Positions 17,755-28,998 of a stretch of DNA of 64,000 bases are shown one piece after another. This DNA is from G963662655 sp963665015. GTDB lineage: Bacteria; Cloacimonadota; Cloacimonadia; Cloacimonadales; JAIOQZ01. The first letter of the stretch is position 1; every line of letters starts with the position of its first letter. The translations under genes and the position numbers were made by a program. The DNA lies in assembly GCA_963665015.2 (NCBI GenBank), contig CAXXSY010000003.1, positions 620,001 through 684,000 on the forward strand. Direction: 5' to 3'. Below the pieces are notes generated by a model. That model searched no databases, was not told the origin of the DNA, and was given only the letters and a program-made list of their open reading frames with translations.

Positions 17755-20177
17755 ACAAGTTCACGAGCATACTTTTCATCGTGATTATTGCACCCTTGAT
17801 GTTGTGGGCGGAGTTCGAAACGATGTGGCGACATCAGGCTCAAGCCGAATCCGACGCCTGCTTCAAGGCGGTAACCCCTGTTCCCGTAAATATGATCATA
17901 TGCGTCGGGGCGTACTGCTCATCCGGTTCCATCTTTCCATCGGGCTATGTTGCACTATACGATTACAGTGGAAACATGCTCGGGGCTGAAGTAGCGGAAC
18001 ACGACGGCTGGTCGGAGCTGGTTGCCGTTGTGCCCGTGCCGAACTCGTCTTCCGGCGACTATTTCACCATCGGAACCTGCTACGATCCAGACAAGGGCAT
18101 GCAGACCTGGGTCGCGAAATGGGGATGCGGCACGGCTATGTATTGGGAACATCTCTACGGCGGGATCGGCGAGGATTTCGGCTATTCGATCGTGGCTCTC
18201 GATGACGGTTCTTGCCTGGCGCTGTCTTCGGTGACCGACGGTCTGGAGGGATTCCACGATGTCGAGCTGATGAAGCTATCCTCCGAGGGTGATTCGCTGT
18301 GGTCTGTCCGCTACGGATACGAAACCAACGACGAGGGCAAAGAGATCATCGCAGCCGGCGACGGCACCTACTATATAACGGGGGCCAGTTCGCAGTTCGA
18401 CAGTGTACGCAACAGCCAGCTCTGGGTGCTGCATGTCGATGCGGAGGGGAACGTGTTGCATGAGGCGGCGACGGCGATCATCGGTAGCGGTGCTACCGAC
18501 TACGACGCCGGGTTCGGCGTGGTGCGGCATGACGACGGCACGCTGACCGCGGTTGGCATCGCAGCGGCGGAGAGTCAGGAACGGATGGATGCGGCGCTGG
18601 TCAAGCTGGACAGCGAACTGGACGTCCTGGACGCAGAGAACTACGAGATGCAGGGATTCTACGATTTTGCCTACGACGTCATAGCAACCGACGGTTCAGG
18701 CGACGTGATCCTTTGCGGATGCAGCCGGAATTTCTCAAACCAGCGCAACAGCGGCTATCTGCTCCGAGCCGACGCCAATCTCGACGAACTGTGGCGGACG
18801 TATTACTCGGGCGATTTCGCGACAGGATTGATGGATATGTGCTGGATCCACGACAACGAATTCATCTGCGTCGGGTACGCGGATACGGAAGATGGCATCC
18901 AGCAATCGCTGATCATGCGGATTCGGGACAGGTTCACGATTACCGATTTCGAGATCGATCCCACCACCGGTCACGCGCCGCTGACAGTCGATTTCGAGAA
19001 CTTCAGTCGCTCCTGCCCGGCGTACGACCTTATCCAATGGGATATCGATCACGACGGTGTCTGGGACCAGACTGATGACGCTTTCGAATACTTGTTCGAC
19101 ACTCCCGGGACCTACACAATCGACGTCCGGCTCTCCGGCACGGAAATCGACACGACCATCGCTGCGGTCGAGACGATCCGGGTCTTCGATGGCGACAGCG
19201 GCGTCATGTTCACCGGAAATGGTTCCCGCGTGCAGATCGATCCGACCGAGAACATCAACCTCACCTCGGATTTCACCTTCGAAGCGTGGATCAATCCTGT
19301 CTGCTGGAACAACAGCAACGTGATGGGCGATGTCCTCTTCTGCAAGGGCGGTAACATGATCGCCATCGGTAGTAACCCGAATATTCCGGCCGAAAACGCG
19401 CTGCTCGTCACCCTGCGCACCGCCGACGGAACAAGCTGCGTCGGAATGACCGCGAGCAACACGATTTCGTTGAACGGCTGGCAGAACATCGCGGTTGCCT
19501 ACTCTTCGGAGCATGGCGCAATCGCTGTGATCGACGGCACTCAGCGCGAAATCACCTGGATCGACGAGCCGACCGGCGAGCTTCAGGACAACGTGAACCT
19601 CGCCCTGACACTCGGTGCGCATAACGCGGGATTCTCCATGTTCAAGGGTATCATGGACGAAGCGCGACTGTGGAATATCGCACGGTCCGCCGAAGAAATC
19701 GCCGAAACCATGCAGGAACCGCTACAGGGATTCGAGACGGGTCTGGTCGCGTACTGGCGGATGAATGAAGCGAGCGGCAACATCCTGACCGACGCGGGAC
19801 TCTTCAACCACCACGGATATCTTTCAGGCACACAGTGGTGGCAGGGCTGCAATTACACACCGACCGACACCGACGATGGCGAGACGATTCCGGAGCCGCA
19901 TACCGCCGGGATCGTCGCGGTTTACCCGAATCCCTTCAACCCCTCCACCACCGTATCCTTCTCCATCGACCAACCATCGATGGTGGATATTTCGATCTAC
20001 AATATTCGCGGCCAAAAGGTAAAAAGCTTGCTTCATGAGAGGAAATCGGCAGGATTGCATCATGTACGCTGGAACGGCGTAAATTCTTGCGAAATCCCCT
20101 GTGCGAGCGGAATTTACCTGGTCAGATTAACGACCGGCAAGGTGGTTAGGTCCAGCAAGATACTGATGTTGAAATAA
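17751..20177 (+). CDS. secreted PKD-LamG protein with C-terminal sorting domain
   Basis: The ATG at 17751 is chosen because GGGAGG precedes it and a signal peptide follows (MNKFTSILFIVIIAPLMLWA). The 808-residue product has a propeller-like N-terminal half (to about 390), with repeats such as GGIGEDFGYSIVALDDGSCL and YDVIATDGSGDVILCG. A PKD domain follows (about 395-480, GHAPLTVDFENFS, WDIDHDGVWD), then a LamG domain (about 485-700, VMFTGNGSRVQI, MDEARLWNIARS, AYWRMNEASG). The sorting domain comes last (YPNPFNPSTTVSFS, NIRGQKVKSLL, ending ILMLK). It is likely a surface adhesin or polymer-binding protein. Its translational coupling to the DJ-1-like gene suggests a shared extracellular role. 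Confidence 0.82.
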   Translation: MNKFTSILFIVIIAPLMLWAEFETMWRHQAQAESDACFKAVTPVPVNMIICVGAYCSSGSIFPSGYVALYDYSGNMLGAEVAEHDGWSELVAVVPVPNSSSGDYFTIGTCYDPDKGMQTWVAKWGCGTAMYWEHLYGGIGEDFGYSIVALDDGSCLALSSVTDGLEGFHDVELMKLSSEGDSLWSVRYGYETNDEGKEIIAAGDGTYYITGASSQFDSVRNSQLWVLHVDAEGNVLHEAATAIIGSGATDYDAGFGVVRHDDGTLTAVGIAAAESQERMDAALVKLDSELDVLDAENYEMQGFYDFAYDVIATDGSGDVILCGCSRNFSNQRNSGYLLRADANLDELWRTYYSGDFATGLMDMCWIHDNEFICVGYADTEDGIQQSLIMRIRDRFTITDFEIDPTTGHAPLTVDFENFSRSCPAYDLIQWDIDHDGVWDQTDDAFEYLFDTPGTYTIDVRLSGTEIDTTIAAVETIRVFDGDSGVMFTGNGSRVQIDPTENINLTSDFTFEAWINPVCWNNSNVMGDVLFCKGGNMIAIGSNPNIPAENALLVTLRTADGTSCVGMTASNTISLNGWQNIAVAYSSEHGAIAVIDGTQREITWIDEPTGELQDNVNLALTLGAHNAGFSMFKGIMDEARLWNIARSAEEIAETMQEPLQGFETGLVAYWRMNEASGNILTDAGLFNHHGYLSGTQWWQGCNYTPTDTDDGETIPEPHTAGIVAVYPNPFNPSTTVSFSIDQPSMVDISIYNIRGQKVKSLLHERKSAGLHHVRWNGVNSCEIPCASGIYLVRLTTGKVVRSSKILMLK

Positions 20178-20245
20178 TTCCGGCTTGCTGTTATTGTGGT
20201 GGTGGAGTGTGCGGGGGAATCGCTTATCGAAAGGTTCAGTGCGTT

Positions 20246-20860
20246 ATGACCCGAAAAGAGAGAGAGCTGCTTCAGAGAAAAGATGAGATCGTCGAGATCG
20301 CCGGAGAGCTGTTCAGGAAGAACGGCTATGAGCAGACCGGCATGGACGAGATCGCAAAGAAGGCGGAGTTTGCCCGAAAAACGCTCTATCAGTACTTCGG
20401 CAGCAAGTCCGACCTACTGGTGTTCGTGGTGCTGAAGCAGCTTCGAGCGTTCGACGAAGAGATTGCCGGGATGTTCTGTGGCAATGAGGACAAAGCCTCG
20501 CTGGAGCGTCTGCGCGATTACTGCGACCTTTACTACCGTTGGTATAAGGAAAGACCGAGCGAATTTGCCCTGATCACCTACTTCGACCTCGCCATCCACA
20601 ACGGTTGGGAACAGTTGCACCCCAATACGAAGGAGTTCCTCGACAGCGAAGAATGCACAGAAGAAAGCGTCTTCCACCGGATTTTCAGAGAAGGTACCGA
20701 ATCCGGCGAACTGAATCCCGACCTCATCCCCGAACTCGCCGTGCAATTTCTGCAAAAAACCATGTATGGCATTACGCACCAGTATGTTCTGCACCCACAT
20801 TTCCCCGAGGAATACTACCAGAAGGAGATCGATTACCTGTTCCGCGCGTTCGCGCCGTGA
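20246..20860 (+). CDS. TetR-family transcriptional regulator
   Basis: A frame is open from 20207, but MTRKERELLQRKDEIVEIA at 20246 is the normal TetR start. The 204-residue product has the HTH (GMDEIAKKAEFARKTLYQYF, residues about 34-53) and a helical ligand/dimer domain ending DYLFRAFAP. TetR repressors usually control a neighbouring efflux or lipid gene. Here neither neighbour fits, and the ligand is unknown. It lies downstream of the PKD-LamG gene with no terminator visible between them. Confidence 0.85.
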   Translation: MTRKERELLQRKDEIVEIAGELFRKNGYEQTGMDEIAKKAEFARKTLYQYFGSKSDLLVFVVLKQLRAFDEEIAGMFCGNEDKASLERLRDYCDLYYRWYKERPSEFALITYFDLAIHNGWEQLHPNTKEFLDSEECTEESVFHRIFREGTESGELNPDLIPELAVQFLQKTMYGITHQYVLHPHFPEEYYQKEIDYLFRAFAP

Positions 20861-21161
20861 GAGCCCACATTCTAATAAAAAAGTTCTTGCGCACTTCTTG
20901 CGATCATGGTATGGAGCGTACGAAATGTGAAATGCGAAGCGACACGAATGGTCGTCTTTAATTCACAGTCCGATTCGGAGAACGAGGATTTCGACAGGTA
21001 ACCCCGTATAATATTATGAATCAGTAATATCCGCCACCCTTCCCGAGCGGTATTTTCATCTACCATACGTAAAACACCCTGACGATAAAAAAAACCTTGC
21101 AATGATTTCGATCCAATGTGAATCTGAGTATCCTGCTGCACATGGCAGAAAAGGTCGAAAC
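20861..21161. other. intergenic region without a supported gene
   Basis: AT-rich leader before the histidine kinase. I see no RNA gene, strong promoter pair or repeat. An AAGG site just upstream of 21162 fixes the kinase start. Confidence 0.5.
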
Positions 21162-22997
21162 ATGGACGATACCGAGAAACTTATCACGCAAGCGACAACA
21201 GCCCCGCCGAAGGCACAGATCGAACTCTATCTGAAGATCGCGAATTCGTATGTGACTCAGTCCGAAACAAGGAGTATCGAGTACGCGAATCGAGCGCTGA
21301 ATCTTGCCATCAAGTTTCAAGACAAAGAAGGCAAGACGAAGGCCCTCATCGAGTTGGGCAAAATCTATGCTGCCTACAAGCGCAATTCCGAGTCCCTGGA
21401 GCATTTCCGTCAAAGCCTGATCTGCATCGACGAACTGGGTGAGCGAGGCTTGAAAGCCGAAATCCTACAGGAAATCGGCAATATCCATTACAAAATAGGC
21501 GAGTTCAGCAAAGCGCTCGATTATTTCTTTCGCTCGCTCCGAATACTCGAAGACATAGACGACAAGAACCTTATTGCCCTGGTTTCAAACAGCATCGGAA
21601 AGGGTTACACCGCTTCGGGCAACAACGAGAAAGCGCTCGAGTACTTCATGAACTCGCTCCAGATCAAGGAATCCTGCGGCGATGAGAGAGGCGTCGCGAA
21701 CGTCAGCAACAATATCGGCATCATATATCAGAAGAAGGGCGAATACGATAAAGCGCTGGAATTCTACTACCGATCGCTCGAGATTCAGGAGAAGCTGGAG
21801 AACAAGCTCGGCAAGGCGTCCGTCATCAACAATATCGGCATCATCTACTCGAACATGAACTACAAGAAGAAGGCGTTGCAGTACTTCTTCGACTCGCTGG
21901 TGTTGAAAAAGGAAATCGGCAACAAGAAGTCGATCTCGAATTCCTATTGCAACATCGGGCAAACCTATATGGAGCTAAAGGACTACGACAAAGCGCTCGA
22001 GTCGCTGAATCTGGGACTGAATCTGGCTGTCGAATCGGAAGCGAAGGACCACCAGCGTCAAATCCATAAAAGCCTGTCCGATCTCTATAAGGTTCTCGGC
22101 GATGTCTCCATGGACGCCGGTGAACACCTTCAGGCATGCGAGAAATACCGAACCTCCATCGACCACAGCCACCAGTTCGAAGACCTCCAGATCGACCTCT
22201 ACAAAGAGGCGTACAACAAACAGATCGCCGATATCCAGGCGCACTTCGAGACCGACAAGAGGGTTCGCGAAGCCGAGATTTTCCGGCTCAAGAACATCGA
22301 GCTGGCGGAAGCCAACGCCACCAAGGACAAGTTCTTCACCATTATCGCGCACGACGTGAAGAATCCCCTGAACTCTCTCCTGATGTCGGTCGAATACCTC
22401 TCCATGCAGCTCGACCATTTCGAACCCGATAAGATCAAGAAGCTGGTCTCGATCATGAACAACGAGATCAAGTCCATTACCGAGCTCTTCGACAACCTCA
22501 TGCAATGGTCCGGCTCGCAAACGGGTAAAATGCCGTACAAACCGGAAGATATCAAGCTCGCGGATGTCGTCGAAAGCGCGATGAAACACCTCGAGGCGGT
22601 CGCGTCCTATAAGGGTATCGACATCGTCATCGCGGTCCCGGAAAGCCTGAAGGTCCACGCCGACGAGAATATGATCATGACCGTCCTGCGCAATCTGGTT
22701 ACCAACGCGATCAAATTCTCCTACAAGGGGAGCAAGGTCGTCGTGAGTGCCGAAGAGATGGAAGACAATCACCTGGTTACCGTGTCCGATCAGGGCGTGG
22801 GAATCGAGGAAGAACGGATGAAAAAGCTCTTCCGCATCGACACCCACATGACCACAAAAGGAACCGCCAGCGAGACCGGCACCGGCCTCGGGCTCATCGT
22901 CTGCAAAGAATTCATCGAGAAAAACGGCGGCGAAATCCGCGTTGAAAGCACGCCCGGTAAGGGCAGCAGCTTCCACTTCACCCTGCAAAAAGCCTGA
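21162..22997 (+). CDS. cytosolic TPR-histidine kinase
   Basis: The ATG at 21162 (MDDTEKLITQATTAP) follows AAAAGGTCGAAAC. The 611-residue product has no signal peptide or membrane segment. Residues about 15-340 are eight or so TPR units (YDKALEFYYRSLEI and close variants), followed by a coiled coil. Residues 385-450 are the HisKA domain with FFTIIAHDVKNPLNSL (His about 397). Residues 490-611 are the HATPase with LRNLVTNAIKFS, VSDQGVGI and GTGLGLIVCKEF. All kinase boxes are intact. This TPR-HK design is common in Bacteroidetes-like bacteria. The input is protein binding to the TPRs. No response regulator is adjacent, so it is an orphan. Confidence 0.9.
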   Translation: MDDTEKLITQATTAPPKAQIELYLKIANSYVTQSETRSIEYANRALNLAIKFQDKEGKTKALIELGKIYAAYKRNSESLEHFRQSLICIDELGERGLKAEILQEIGNIHYKIGEFSKALDYFFRSLRILEDIDDKNLIALVSNSIGKGYTASGNNEKALEYFMNSLQIKESCGDERGVANVSNNIGIIYQKKGEYDKALEFYYRSLEIQEKLENKLGKASVINNIGIIYSNMNYKKKALQYFFDSLVLKKEIGNKKSISNSYCNIGQTYMELKDYDKALESLNLGLNLAVESEAKDHQRQIHKSLSDLYKVLGDVSMDAGEHLQACEKYRTSIDHSHQFEDLQIDLYKEAYNKQIADIQAHFETDKRVREAEIFRLKNIELAEANATKDKFFTIIAHDVKNPLNSLLMSVEYLSMQLDHFEPDKIKKLVSIMNNEIKSITELFDNLMQWSGSQTGKMPYKPEDIKLADVVESAMKHLEAVASYKGIDIVIAVPESLKVHADENMIMTVLRNLVTNAIKFSYKGSKVVVSAEEMEDNHLVTVSDQGVGIEEERMKKLFRIDTHMTTKGTASETGTGLGLIVCKEFIEKNGGEIRVESTPGKGSSFHFTLQKA

Positions 22998-23052
22998 TAC
23001 AAAGTCCCTCTTTCCGCCTCACACGAACTCACCTGCGAACCCGAACCCCGCA

Positions 23053-23080
23053 AGCCTACAAGCAGAATGGTAGGTTTTTT
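23053..23080 (+). terminator. rho-independent terminator after the histidine kinase
   Basis: AAGCCTAC (with one G-U pair) pairs with GTAGGTTT around an AAGCAGAATG loop, followed by TTTTTT. Confidence 0.7.
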
Positions 23081-23156
23081 GGGATTGTATCATATTGCAT
23101 CCGTGTCGATTGCGGATTCTGCTGGAAAGAAACGAGAGATTTTTCGACAAAATAGG

Positions 23157-23185
23157 TTGACACGAAAAACCATGTTGCAGATGTT
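23157..23185 (+). promoter_or_regulatory. candidate rRNA promoter P1
   Basis: TTGACACGAAAAACC at 23157 recurs as TTGACACGAAAACC at 23276. A perfect -35 hexamer is present, but no convincing TATAAT follows at 16-18 bp. The tandem copies upstream of the 16S gene suggest paired rRNA promoters. Confidence 0.4.
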
Positions 23186-23275
23186 AGCGCTCCGCTTGGG
23201 CATGACCCGGGCGATAGATCATTGACGCAGACAGAAGTGGTTTTTCGGAGGCGAGAAATTTTCTTAGAAAATATC

Positions 23276-23304
23276 TTGACACGAAAACCTCAAATGCGGA
23301 AAGT
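23276..23304 (+). promoter_or_regulatory. candidate rRNA promoter P2
   Basis: Second copy of TTGACACGAAAA, 119 bp downstream of the first and 150 bp before the 16S 5' end. The -10 hexamer is again weak. The region 22998-23425 holds no protein gene that I can support. Confidence 0.4.
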
Positions 23305-23373
23305 GACCGAACCTGTTAGCGGGGAAACCTGCTGGCGGGATGAGAGATCCTTGAGAAGAGATTTAAAAATAGA

Positions 23374-23396
23374 AGTGAAGTGTAAAGAACTTGCGA
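23374..23396 (+). other. 16S processing stem, 5' arm
   Basis: AGTGAAGTGTAAAGAACTTG and the next three bases pair, with two small bulges, with the reverse complement of 25075-25098 on the far side of the 16S gene. This is the long double-stranded stem that RNase III cuts to release the 16S precursor. Confidence 0.65.
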
Positions 23397-23425
23397 GAGA
23401 GTGAGTTGAGCGAGGCGAGCTTTTC

Positions 23426-25033
<1,608 letters not shown>

Positions 25034-25074
25034 AAGGGAGAAAAAAACGATGTTGCTGAGTTCAACGCATGATT

Positions 25075-25098
25075 TCGCAGTTCTTTACGCACTTCACT
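25075..25098 (+). other. 16S processing stem, 3' arm
   Basis: TCGCAGTTCTTTACGCACTT and the next four bases complement 23374-23396 upstream of 16S. It lies between the 16S 3' end and tRNA-Ile, the normal position for the second strand of the RNase III stem. Confidence 0.65.
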
Positions 25099-25119
25099 TT
25101 AATAGATTTTGGAGCCAAA

Positions 25120-25196
<77 letters not shown>

Positions 25197-25202
25197 TATA
25201 TC

Positions 25203-25278
25203 GGGGGATTAGCTTAGTTGGGAGAGCGCCGCCCTTGCAAGGCGGAGGTCAGCGGTTCGAATCCGCTATCCTCCACCA
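25203..25278 (+). tRNA. tRNA-Ala (anticodon TGC)
   Basis: Acceptor GGGGGAT pairs with ATCCTCC, giving the G3-U70 identity pair of alanine tRNA. Anticodon loop CTTGCAA, and CCA is encoded. It lies six bases after tRNA-Ile. Confidence 0.96.
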
Positions 25279-25971
25279 GGATTTTTAGATCATTGAATAT
25301 TTGAATAGATGTGGAATGAAGTGTTTGAAAGAGTACTGAAAGAGTAAAGAAGAAAGGATACTTTTCTACACGTATATATATGCGATTACGTGTATATATA
25401 TGTGACGAATTTGGATAAGAAGTAATGGCATACGGTGGATGCCTTGGCACCTTGATGGCGAAGAAGGACGCGGCTAACCGCGAAAGGCCCCGGGGAGTTG
25501 TAAGCGAGCGCAGATCCGGGGGTTTCCGAATGGGGCAACCCGGCAGGAGTCATATCCTGTCATCCCGTAAGGGAAGCATACGCGGGGAACTGAAACATCT
25601 AAGTACCCGCAGGAAGAGAAAGTAATAACGATTCCCTAAGTAGTGGTGAGCGAACGGGGAAGAGCCTAAACCAGTCATTTATGGCTGGGGTTGTGGGACC
25701 GCAACGTAGCACATACAAACGATAGACGAAGCCGGTTGGAAAGCCGTGCCGTAGCAGGTGAAAGCCCTTTAGTCGAAATTGGTTGTATGGCTTAGTGGTA
25801 TCCCGAGTAGCCCGGGACACGTGTAATCCTGGGTGAATCCGCGAGGACCATCTCGTAAGGCTAAATACGCAAGGTGACCGATAGCGAATAGTACCGTGAG
25901 GGAAAGGTGAAAAGCACCCCGGGAGGGGAGTGAAATAGAACCTGAAACCGTATGCTTAACATCAGTCGGAG

Positions 25972-26281
25972 TCCAGCACCTAATTCATCCATGGCATAGG
26001 AGGAATCATGCACTATGTATATGTTCTTCAAGGCGAAGAGAGCCACCAGCTATATGTTGGCTTTACGAGCGATTTGAAAAGACGATTTGAAGAGCATACC
26101 AAAGGACAAAGCAAGTTCACGAGTCGTGACAAGTGGCGTTTGGTGTATTATGAAGCCTATGCAAGCGAGACCGATGCGAGACGGCGCGAACAGCGTTTGA
26201 AACATCATGGTCAGGCTATGCGTCAATTGAAGTTGCGCATAGTATGCAGCATGGAAGAATGTGGGTGAATTAGGTGCTGGA
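25972..26281 (+). mobile_element. 23S rRNA helix-25 intervening sequence encoding a GIY-YIG nuclease
   Basis: A 310-bp insertion bounded by a perfect 16-bp inverted repeat, TCCAGCACCTAATTCA (25972-25987) and its complement (26266-26281). It replaces the tip of helix 25, between AGTCGGAG and TGACGGCGTGCC. Helix 25 is a classic site of intervening sequences removed by RNase III in other bacteria. The interior is a single ORF with its own ribosome site. No group I or II intron core was recognised. The ends are nearly shared with the insertion in this operon's 16S gene. Confidence 0.85.
26008..26268 (+). CDS. GIY-YIG nuclease encoded inside 23S rRNA
   Basis: An 86-residue single-domain GIY-YIG protein. 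MHYVYVLQG supplies the GIY-equivalent strand, LYVGFTSDLKRRFEEH (residues 15-30) holds the second Tyr and the catalytic Arg, and ASETDARRREQRLKHH (51-66) holds the metal-binding Glu. The size matches the small COG2827-type family often seen in uncultured bacteria. AGGAGG lies 6 nt before the ATG, and the stop TGA is inside the right inverted arm. Translation would have to occur on precursor or excised rRNA. Its position suggests a homing nuclease that spreads its own insertion, but no cleavage site can be proved from sequence. Confidence 0.85.
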   Translation: MHYVYVLQGEESHQLYVGFTSDLKRRFEEHTKGQSKFTSRDKWRLVYYEAYASETDARRREQRLKHHGQAMRQLKLRIVCSMEECG

Positions 26282-27614
26282 TGACGGCGTGCCTTTTGCA
26301 TAATGAGCCGGTGAGTTAATCTATACAGCGAGGTTAAGTGGTACAGCCACGGAGCCGAAGCGAAAGCGAGTCTTAATAGGGCGTCCCAGTTGTATGGATT
26401 AGACCCGAAGCCTGGTGATCTACCCATGTCCAGGTTGAAGTCACGGTAACACGTGATGGAGGACCGCACCAACCGATGTTGAAAAATCGGTGGATGAGGT
26501 GTGGGTAGGGGTGAAAGGCCAACCAAACCAGGAGATAGCTGGTTCTCTCCGAAAGCTGTTTAGGCAGTGCCTTGCAGGAGAGTTATGGAGGTAGAGCACT
26601 GAATGGGGTAGGGGGCCCACCAGCTTACCGAACCCAATCAAACTCCGAATGCCATAACTTGCTCTGCAGGAGTCAGGGTGCGTGGGATAAGCTTCGTACC
26701 CGAGAGGGAAAGAACCCAGACCGTCGGCTAAGGTCCCTAAGTACATGCTTAGTGAGGAAGGATGTGTTATTGCATAGACAGCCAGGATGTTGGCTTAGAA
26801 GCAGCCACCATTGAAAGAGTGCGTAACAGCTCACTGGTCGAGTGGTGATGCACCGAAGATGATCGGGACTGAAGCATGTCACCGAAGCCGCGGCTCGATA
26901 CCTATGGTATCGGGGGTAGGAGAGCATTCCAGTTGCGTAGAAGGTGAGCCGTAAGGCGAGCTGGAGCGTCTGGAAGAGACCATGCCGGCATGAGTAACGA
27001 TAAGCTGAGTGAGAAACTCAGCCACCGCAAGCCTGAGGATTCCTGAGTAAAGATAATCTTCTCAGGGTTAGTCGGCCCCTAAGGCGAGGCCGCGAGGCGT
27101 AGTTGATGGGAATCAGGTTAATATTCCTGAACCTGTATGTAATGTGATGGGGTGACGCAGTGGTGCACCGGAGACGGGTGTTGGACGTCCCGTTGAACAC
27201 GTGTAGGAAGTCGGGCAGGCAAATCCACCCGGCGTGTTTCCGAGGCGTGGGACGAGAGCTTTAAAGCTCGAAAGTCCGGTTATAGACGCTGCCAAGAAAT
27301 AGCCTCTAAACTTAGTTTCATGCAGACCGTACCGCAAACCGACTCAGGTAGGCGAGGAGAGTATCCTAAGGTGTTCGAGAGACCTCTGGTTAAGGAACTC
27401 GGCAAAATGGCCCCGTAACTTCGGGAGAAGGGGCGCCCCGGAAGGTGAAAGCCGCACGGCTGGAGCTTTTGGGGGCCGCAGTGAAGAGGCCCAAGCGACT
27501 GTTTATCAAAAACACAGGTCTATGCAAAGACGTAAGTCACGGTATATAGACTGACACCTGCCCGGTGCCGGAAGGTTAAATGGAGAGGTTAGCCCTAGGG
27601 CGAAGCTTTGAAAT

Positions 27615-27708
<94 letters not shown>

Positions 27709-27778
27709 TTTGGGCGCTGTCTCAACCAGGGACTCGGTGAAATTGAAGTGGCGGTGAAGATGCCGCCTACCCGCGAAC

Positions 27779-27814
<36 letters not shown>

Positions 27815-27957
27815 GTATTGTAGTCTGGTATAGTATGTGTAGGATAGGTGGGAGGCTAGGAAACTGGGACGCTAGTCTCGGTGGAGCCGACGTTGAAATA
27901 CCACCCTTATTGTATTGGGCTACTAACGGGCATAGTTACCCTGTGTCCGGACATTGC

Positions 27958-27990
<33 letters not shown>

Positions 27991-28153
27991 AAAAATGTAA
28001 CGGAGGCTCACCAAGGTTCCCTCAGGCTGGTTGGTAATCAGCCTAAGAGCGTAAAGGTATAAGGGAGCTTAACTGCGAGACCGACGGGTCGAGCAGATGG
28101 GAAACCAGGTCTTAGTGATCCGGCGGCTCTGAATGGAAGGGCCGTTGCTCAAA

Positions 28154-28186
<33 letters not shown>

Positions 28187-28259
28187 ACCGCCCAAGAGTT
28201 CACATCGACGGCGGTGTTTGGCACCTCGATGTCGGCTCAACTCATCCTGGGGCTGAAGG

Positions 28260-28293
<34 letters not shown>

Positions 28294-28296
28294 AGT

Positions 28297-28343
<47 letters not shown>

Positions 28344-28461
28344 TTCGTGGGCGTTGGAAATTTGAGGAGATCTGCATTTAGTACGAGAGGACCGGTGTGG
28401 ACGAACCTCTGGTGTATCGGTTGTGGCGCCAGCTGCATTGCCGAGTAGCTAAGTTCGGAAT

Positions 28462-28494
<33 letters not shown>

Positions 28495-28680
28495 AACTCC
28501 AAGATGATTTCCCCATCAGACACGTTGAAGACTACAACGTTGATAGGTCACAGATGTAAGCGCAGCAATGTGTTCAGTCGAGTGATACTAATAAGTCGAT
28601 CGTCTTATCCTTTTCTTTTCTTCTGCACCCTGGAAGAACTCCAGACAACGCTTCATTCCATCATCAATATTATTATGCCT

Positions 28681-28823
28681 CAGGGCATGATTGTGGTGGC
28701 TCTGGCGGTGAGGATACACCTGTTCCCATCCCGAACACAGCCGTTAAGCTCACCAGCTCCGATGGTACTGCTTTGGCAACGAAGTGGGAGAGTAGGTCGC
28801 CGCCACAATCATGCCCTGTTTTT
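28681..28823 (+). terminator. rRNA operon terminator wrapping the 5S gene
   Basis: CAGGGCATGATTGTGG (28681-28696) pairs perfectly with CCACAATCATGCCCTG (28803-28818), enclosing 5S and followed by TTTTT. The same stem probably serves 5S processing. Confidence 0.8.
28692..28807 (+). rRNA. rrf: 5S ribosomal RNA
   Basis: About 116 nt, TGTGGTGGCTCTGGCGGTGA to GTCGCCGCCACA. It contains CCCATCCCGAACACAG and GGGAGAGTAGGTCGCCGCC. Standard place 80 nt after 23S. Confidence 0.95.
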
Positions 28824-28834
28824 GTATGCAAAAA

Positions 28835-28876
28835 CAGGAGTCAGGAGACAGGAGTCAGGAGTCAGGAGTCAGGAAA
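28835..28876. repeat. 7-bp tandem repeat, CAGGAGT x6
   Basis: Six consecutive units CAGGAGT, with one CAGGAGA and a final CAGGAAA, directly after the rRNA terminator. Copy number is likely to vary between strains. Confidence 0.85.
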
Positions 28877-28941
28877 CTTGTTAGACACTGGCTGAGCGGG
28901 TGTTGGGCAAGATGATTGAAGTTAGAATTTAGAAGATATAG

Positions 28942-28998
28942 AATGGAGAGAGGCGGTCGCCCTCTCTATGGTCCGCCGAGCTCCAGCTCGGCATCACT
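28942..28998. repeat. solo unit related to the 106-bp array at the right edge
   Basis: TATGGTCCGCCGAGCTCCAG and CTCGGCATCACT correspond to TGGTGCGCCAAGCTCCAG and CTTGGCATTTCT of the array at 63418-64000. The preceding GGAGAGAGGCGGTCGC also matches. The core is an 18-bp palindrome-like GCCGAGCTCCAGCTCGGC. The rest of 28877-29267 has no gene I can support. A 42-codon frame at 29040 has no ribosome site. Confidence 0.55.

Noticed and set aside
25214..25450. minus-strand frame over tRNA-Ala and the 23S start
   Set aside because: Produced by stable RNA sequence, not a protein gene; the same applies to other frames in 23426-28823 except the GIY-YIG gene.
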